8,530 nucleotides of DNA from Streptosporangiaceae bacterium (GTDB lineage: Bacteria; Actinomycetota; Actinomycetes; Streptosporangiales; Streptosporangiaceae), in assembly GCA_030052355.1 (NCBI GenBank), contig JASIGS010000001.1:1-8530 (forward strand). Direction: 5' to 3'. A program made the translations under genes and the position numbers. Below, piece by piece: positions 6,916 to 8,530 of the stretch (position 1 is its first letter; each line of letters opens with the position of its first letter). A model generated the notes under the pieces. The model did no database searches. It was not told the origin of the DNA and saw only the letters and a program-made list of their open reading frames with translations.

Positions 6916-7458
6916 TCAGGCCCGGGTGGCGGCGGCGTCCATATCGGCCTTGGTCAGCAACGAGATGATCCGCACGCCGTCGGCTGCCAGCACATTCTCG
7001 CCGGGCGCAGACCGGTCGATGACGCACACCACCGAGGTCGCCGTGGCACCGAGCTCACGCAGGGACCGCGCCGCGTTGAGCACGGCGCCGCCGGTGGTGA
7101 TCACGTCCTCGATCAGCACGACATTCCGTCCGGCCGGGCTCTCGCCTTCCGCAAGCTTGGCGGTGCCGTAAGTCTTGGCCTGCTTGCGCACGAACAGCGA
7201 GGGCAGCCCGGTGAGCTGGCTCAGCACGGTCGCCAGCGGGACTCCGCCGAGTTCCACCCCGCCGAGCAGGTCGGTATCGGCCGGCAGCAGCGGCTGCATC
7301 AGCCCTGCCACCCGCCGCAGCAGGACGGGATCGGTCTCGAACAGGTACTTGTCGAAGTACTCGTCCGCGACTGCACCCGATCGCAGAGTGAACGAGCCGC
7401 GCAGACGGCAGCGGGCGTCGAGGTCCCGGGCGATCCCCGTTAGATCCGCGTCGGCCAT
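6916..7458 (-). CDS. pyrE: Orotate phosphoribosyltransferase PyrE
   Basis: A 180-residue cytoplasmic enzyme that joins orotate to PRPP, giving OMP in UMP biosynthesis. Visible features are GSFTLRSG at 21-28 (orotate-binding region), EYFDKYLFETDP (33-44), and the flexible catalytic loop RKQAKTYGTAKLAEG at 91-105 with Lys92 and Lys95. The PRPP motif VVLIEDVITTGGA is at 113-125. The length suits the short bacterial/archaeal PyrE class. The start at ATG 7456-7458 is chosen because the sequence upstream in the same frame is low-complexity Arg/Gly without homology; no strong ribosome site is seen. The neighbours are not pyrimidine genes, so pyrE stands alone here, as it often does in actinobacteria. 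Confidence 0.93.
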   Translation of the reverse strand: MADADLTGIARDLDARCRLRGSFTLRSGAVADEYFDKYLFETDPVLLRRVAGLMQPLLPADTDLLGGVELGGVPLATVLSQLTGLPSLFVRKQAKTYGTAKLAEGESPAGRNVVLIEDVITTGGAVLNAARSLRELGATATSVVCVIDRSAPGENVLAADGVRIISLLTKADMDAAATRA

Positions 7459-7545
7459 GAACCGATCATGGCGCACAGCCGCTCGCGTGCCGCCGCGCCG
7501 GGCCGGTACGCCGGTTAAAGACCTGTTCACTCCTAGGCCTCATAT

Positions 7546-7618
7546 GACGTTGTAGCGATTACGCCGAGAAACGCGCCCGTTAACTAGTGGTTTGTTCCGC
7601 CCTAAGTGCTACAACGTC
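7546..7618. repeat. 73-base segment bounded by perfect 11-base inverted repeats
   Basis: GACGTTGTAGC (7546-7556) and GCTACAACGTC (7608-7618) are exact complements, 51 bases apart, between the pyrE start and the end of the RibD-like gene. The inner part is less GC-rich than its surroundings and holds GTTAAC and ACTAGT. It could be a pair of binding sites for one regulator, the base of a long hairpin, or a very small inserted element. No flanking target duplication is evident. Confidence 0.45.
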
Positions 7619-7634
7619 TTGCAGCTGGAGGCGT

Positions 7635-8198
7635 CTAGCTGTCGTTTCTCAGCCGGTAGCCGAGGTAAACGGCACCGCTCGGGAACCGCCGTGTGTCCAG
7701 GAGTTCCAGATCCAGCCGGGTAGCTGCCGGCAAAGCGGGCTTGCCGCCGCCGACGGAGACTGGCACCAGGATGAGGTGCACCTCATCGATCAGCCCGGCG
7801 GCGAACGCCTGTGCGGCGAGATCAGACCCGCCGACGGAGATGTCGCGGTCGGCGTCCTGCTTGAGTTGCCGGATCATGACTGGACTGAAGGTGCGCTCGA
7901 GCCGCGTCCTCGCGCTAGATGGTGAGGCCAGCGTCCTCGAGACCACCAGCTTGTCAGCGCCCTGCCACATGCGGATGAAGTCCTGGACGAAGGGCGGCTC
8001 GCCGGACATCTCGGCGGTCTCCCAGTAGAGCATGGTCTCGTACATCTGCCGCCCGAACAGGTAGGTGCCGACCGGCCGCTCGAGCTCGTTGACGAAGTCC
8101 ATCAGCTCTTCGTCCGGCGTCGCCCAGTCGAACTTGCCGTCCGCGTCCTCGATATAGCCGTCCGCCGAAGCGATCGCCAGGTAGATCAGCCTGGCCAT
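7635..8198 (-). CDS. RibD C-terminal-domain / DHFR-like reductase
   Basis: A 187-residue single-domain protein of the dihydrofolate-reductase-like fold shared with the C-terminal half of RibD. It has an N-terminal strand MARLIYLAIASADGYIED (1-18), LFGRQMYETMLYW (47-59), the ligand-facing VVSRTL (85-90), and the characteristic C-terminal block VGGSDLAAQAFAAGLIDEVHLILVPVSVGGGKPAL (122-156). Such stand-alone proteins are probably NAD(P)H-dependent reductases of unknown substrate; true riboflavin biosynthesis is not implied because the deaminase domain is absent. ATG 8196-8198 is preferred to the in-frame ATG at 8262-8264. The latter would put a 17-base palindrome inside the coding sequence, and homologues begin at MxxLxYxxxxSlDG. 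The ribosome site is weak. The gene is divergent from a methyltransferase gene. Confidence 0.85.
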   Translation of the reverse strand: MARLIYLAIASADGYIEDADGKFDWATPDEELMDFVNELERPVGTYLFGRQMYETMLYWETAEMSGEPPFVQDFIRMWQGADKLVVSRTLASPSSARTRLERTFSPVMIRQLKQDADRDISVGGSDLAAQAFAAGLIDEVHLILVPVSVGGGKPALPAATRLDLELLDTRRFPSGAVYLGYRLRNDS

Positions 8199-8225
8199 CA
8201 GGAGCCGCCGCCCACTGCTGTGTAT

Positions 8226-8242
8226 GTCATACCTGGTATGAC
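8226..8242. promoter_or_regulatory. 17-base palindromic operator candidate
   Basis: GTCATACCTGGTATGAC is a perfect inverted repeat with 8-base arms around one central base. It lies 28 bases upstream of the reductase start and 40 bases upstream of the methyltransferase start. One dimeric regulator (the GntR or TetR type commonly use such sites) could control both genes. No regulator gene is next to it within the window. Confidence 0.6.
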
Positions 8243-8281
8243 GATATGCAGTCCGCGTACTCATCGAGATAGGAGCCGCAG

Positions 8282-8530
8282 TTGGCGCGCCGCCCGGAAT
8301 CCTTCGACGAAGTCGCCGCGCTCTACGACCGGGCTCGGCCGCCGTATCCGGAAGCAGTCATCGAGGACCTGCTCGCCCTTACCGGAATCAGGCCTGGCGA
8401 TCACGTCCTGGAGATCGGCTGCGGCACCGGCCAGATCACGGTTCCGCTCGCCGAACGTGGCCTGCGCATCACCGCCCTGGAGCCCGGCGCGAATCTCGCC
8501 GCGATCGCCCGCAGCAAGCTCGCCGGCTAC
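8282..8530 (+). CDS. Class I SAM-dependent methyltransferase, N-terminal part
   Basis: The frame runs off the window after 83 codons. The start is fixed at TTG 8282: AGGAG at 8271-8275 is 6 bases upstream, and an in-frame TAG at 8270-8272 excludes anything earlier. The N-terminus ARRPESFDEVAALYDRARPPYP (2-23) is typical of small-molecule class I methyltransferases. Motif I is VLEIGCGTGQITVPLAERG (44-62), the glycine-rich loop that binds S-adenosylmethionine, and ITALEPG (65-71) ends with the acidic residue expected to contact the ribose. The substrate cannot be told from this part. It is divergent from the RibD-like reductase, sharing a control region with a 17-base palindrome. Confidence 0.88.
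   Translation, partial: MARRPESFDEVAALYDRARPPYPEAVIEDLLALTGIRPGDHVLEIGCGTGQITVPLAERGLRITALEPGANLAAIARSKLAGY

Noticed and set aside
7546..7618. Possible tRNA, because the inverted repeats span 73 bases
   Set aside because: No T-loop, D-loop or anticodon stem pattern can be formed, and the paired ends are 11 bases, not 7.

Overview
The window looks like a chromosomal segment of a high-GC actinobacterium. It is strongly GC-rich with G/C-ending codons, uses GTG and TTG starts, and carries a steroid catabolism gene pair typical of mycobacteria, rhodococci and related actinomycetes. The genus cannot be told from the sequence. I see no CRISPR array, insertion sequence, phage gene, rRNA or tRNA. No stretch longer than about 300 bases lacks a gene.

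Layout. Positions 1-255 (+) hold the 3' end of an SCP2-type thiolase. It runs convergently into a Crp/Fnr-family regulator (86-937, -), whose reading frame continues 170 bases into the thiolase. After two hairpins comes a 66-residue membrane protein gene (1202-1402, -). Then comes a secreted alpha/beta-hydrolase (1612-3213, -), closed by a GC-rich hairpin and divergent from a TetR-family regulator (3392-4048, +). The interval between those two carries an imperfect 34-base-period direct repeat that looks like tandem operator/promoter units.

The best-understood part is 4029-6576. A cytochrome P450 very close to CYP125 (-) is divergent from a thiolase very close to FadA5 (+). This is the arrangement of Mycobacterium tuberculosis Rv3545c/Rv3546. 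The interval between them holds two sites resembling the KstR operator consensus TNNAACNNGTTNNA, one near each gene. CYP125 starts side-chain degradation by oxidising the terminal methyl of cholesterol/cholestenone, and FadA5 performs a later thiolytic cleavage of the side chain. The window therefore probably samples a KstR-controlled sterol side-chain regulon. The upstream thiolase fragment and the secreted hydrolase may belong to the same metabolism, but that is inference.

The right-hand part is mixed. It has a 46-codon ORF behind a 14-base perfect palindrome, orotate phosphoribosyltransferase (pyrE, -), a 73-base segment bounded by 11-base inverted repeats, and a RibD_C/DHFR-like reductase (-). 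The reductase is divergent from the 5' part of a SAM-dependent methyltransferase (+, TTG start, runs off the window), with a 17-base palindromic operator candidate between them.

I found no convincing undescribed multi-gene system. The items most worth a second look are the KstR-like sites, the repeat array upstream of the secreted hydrolase, the palindrome/small-ORF region at 6636-6871, and the antisense C-terminal tail of the Crp-family protein.
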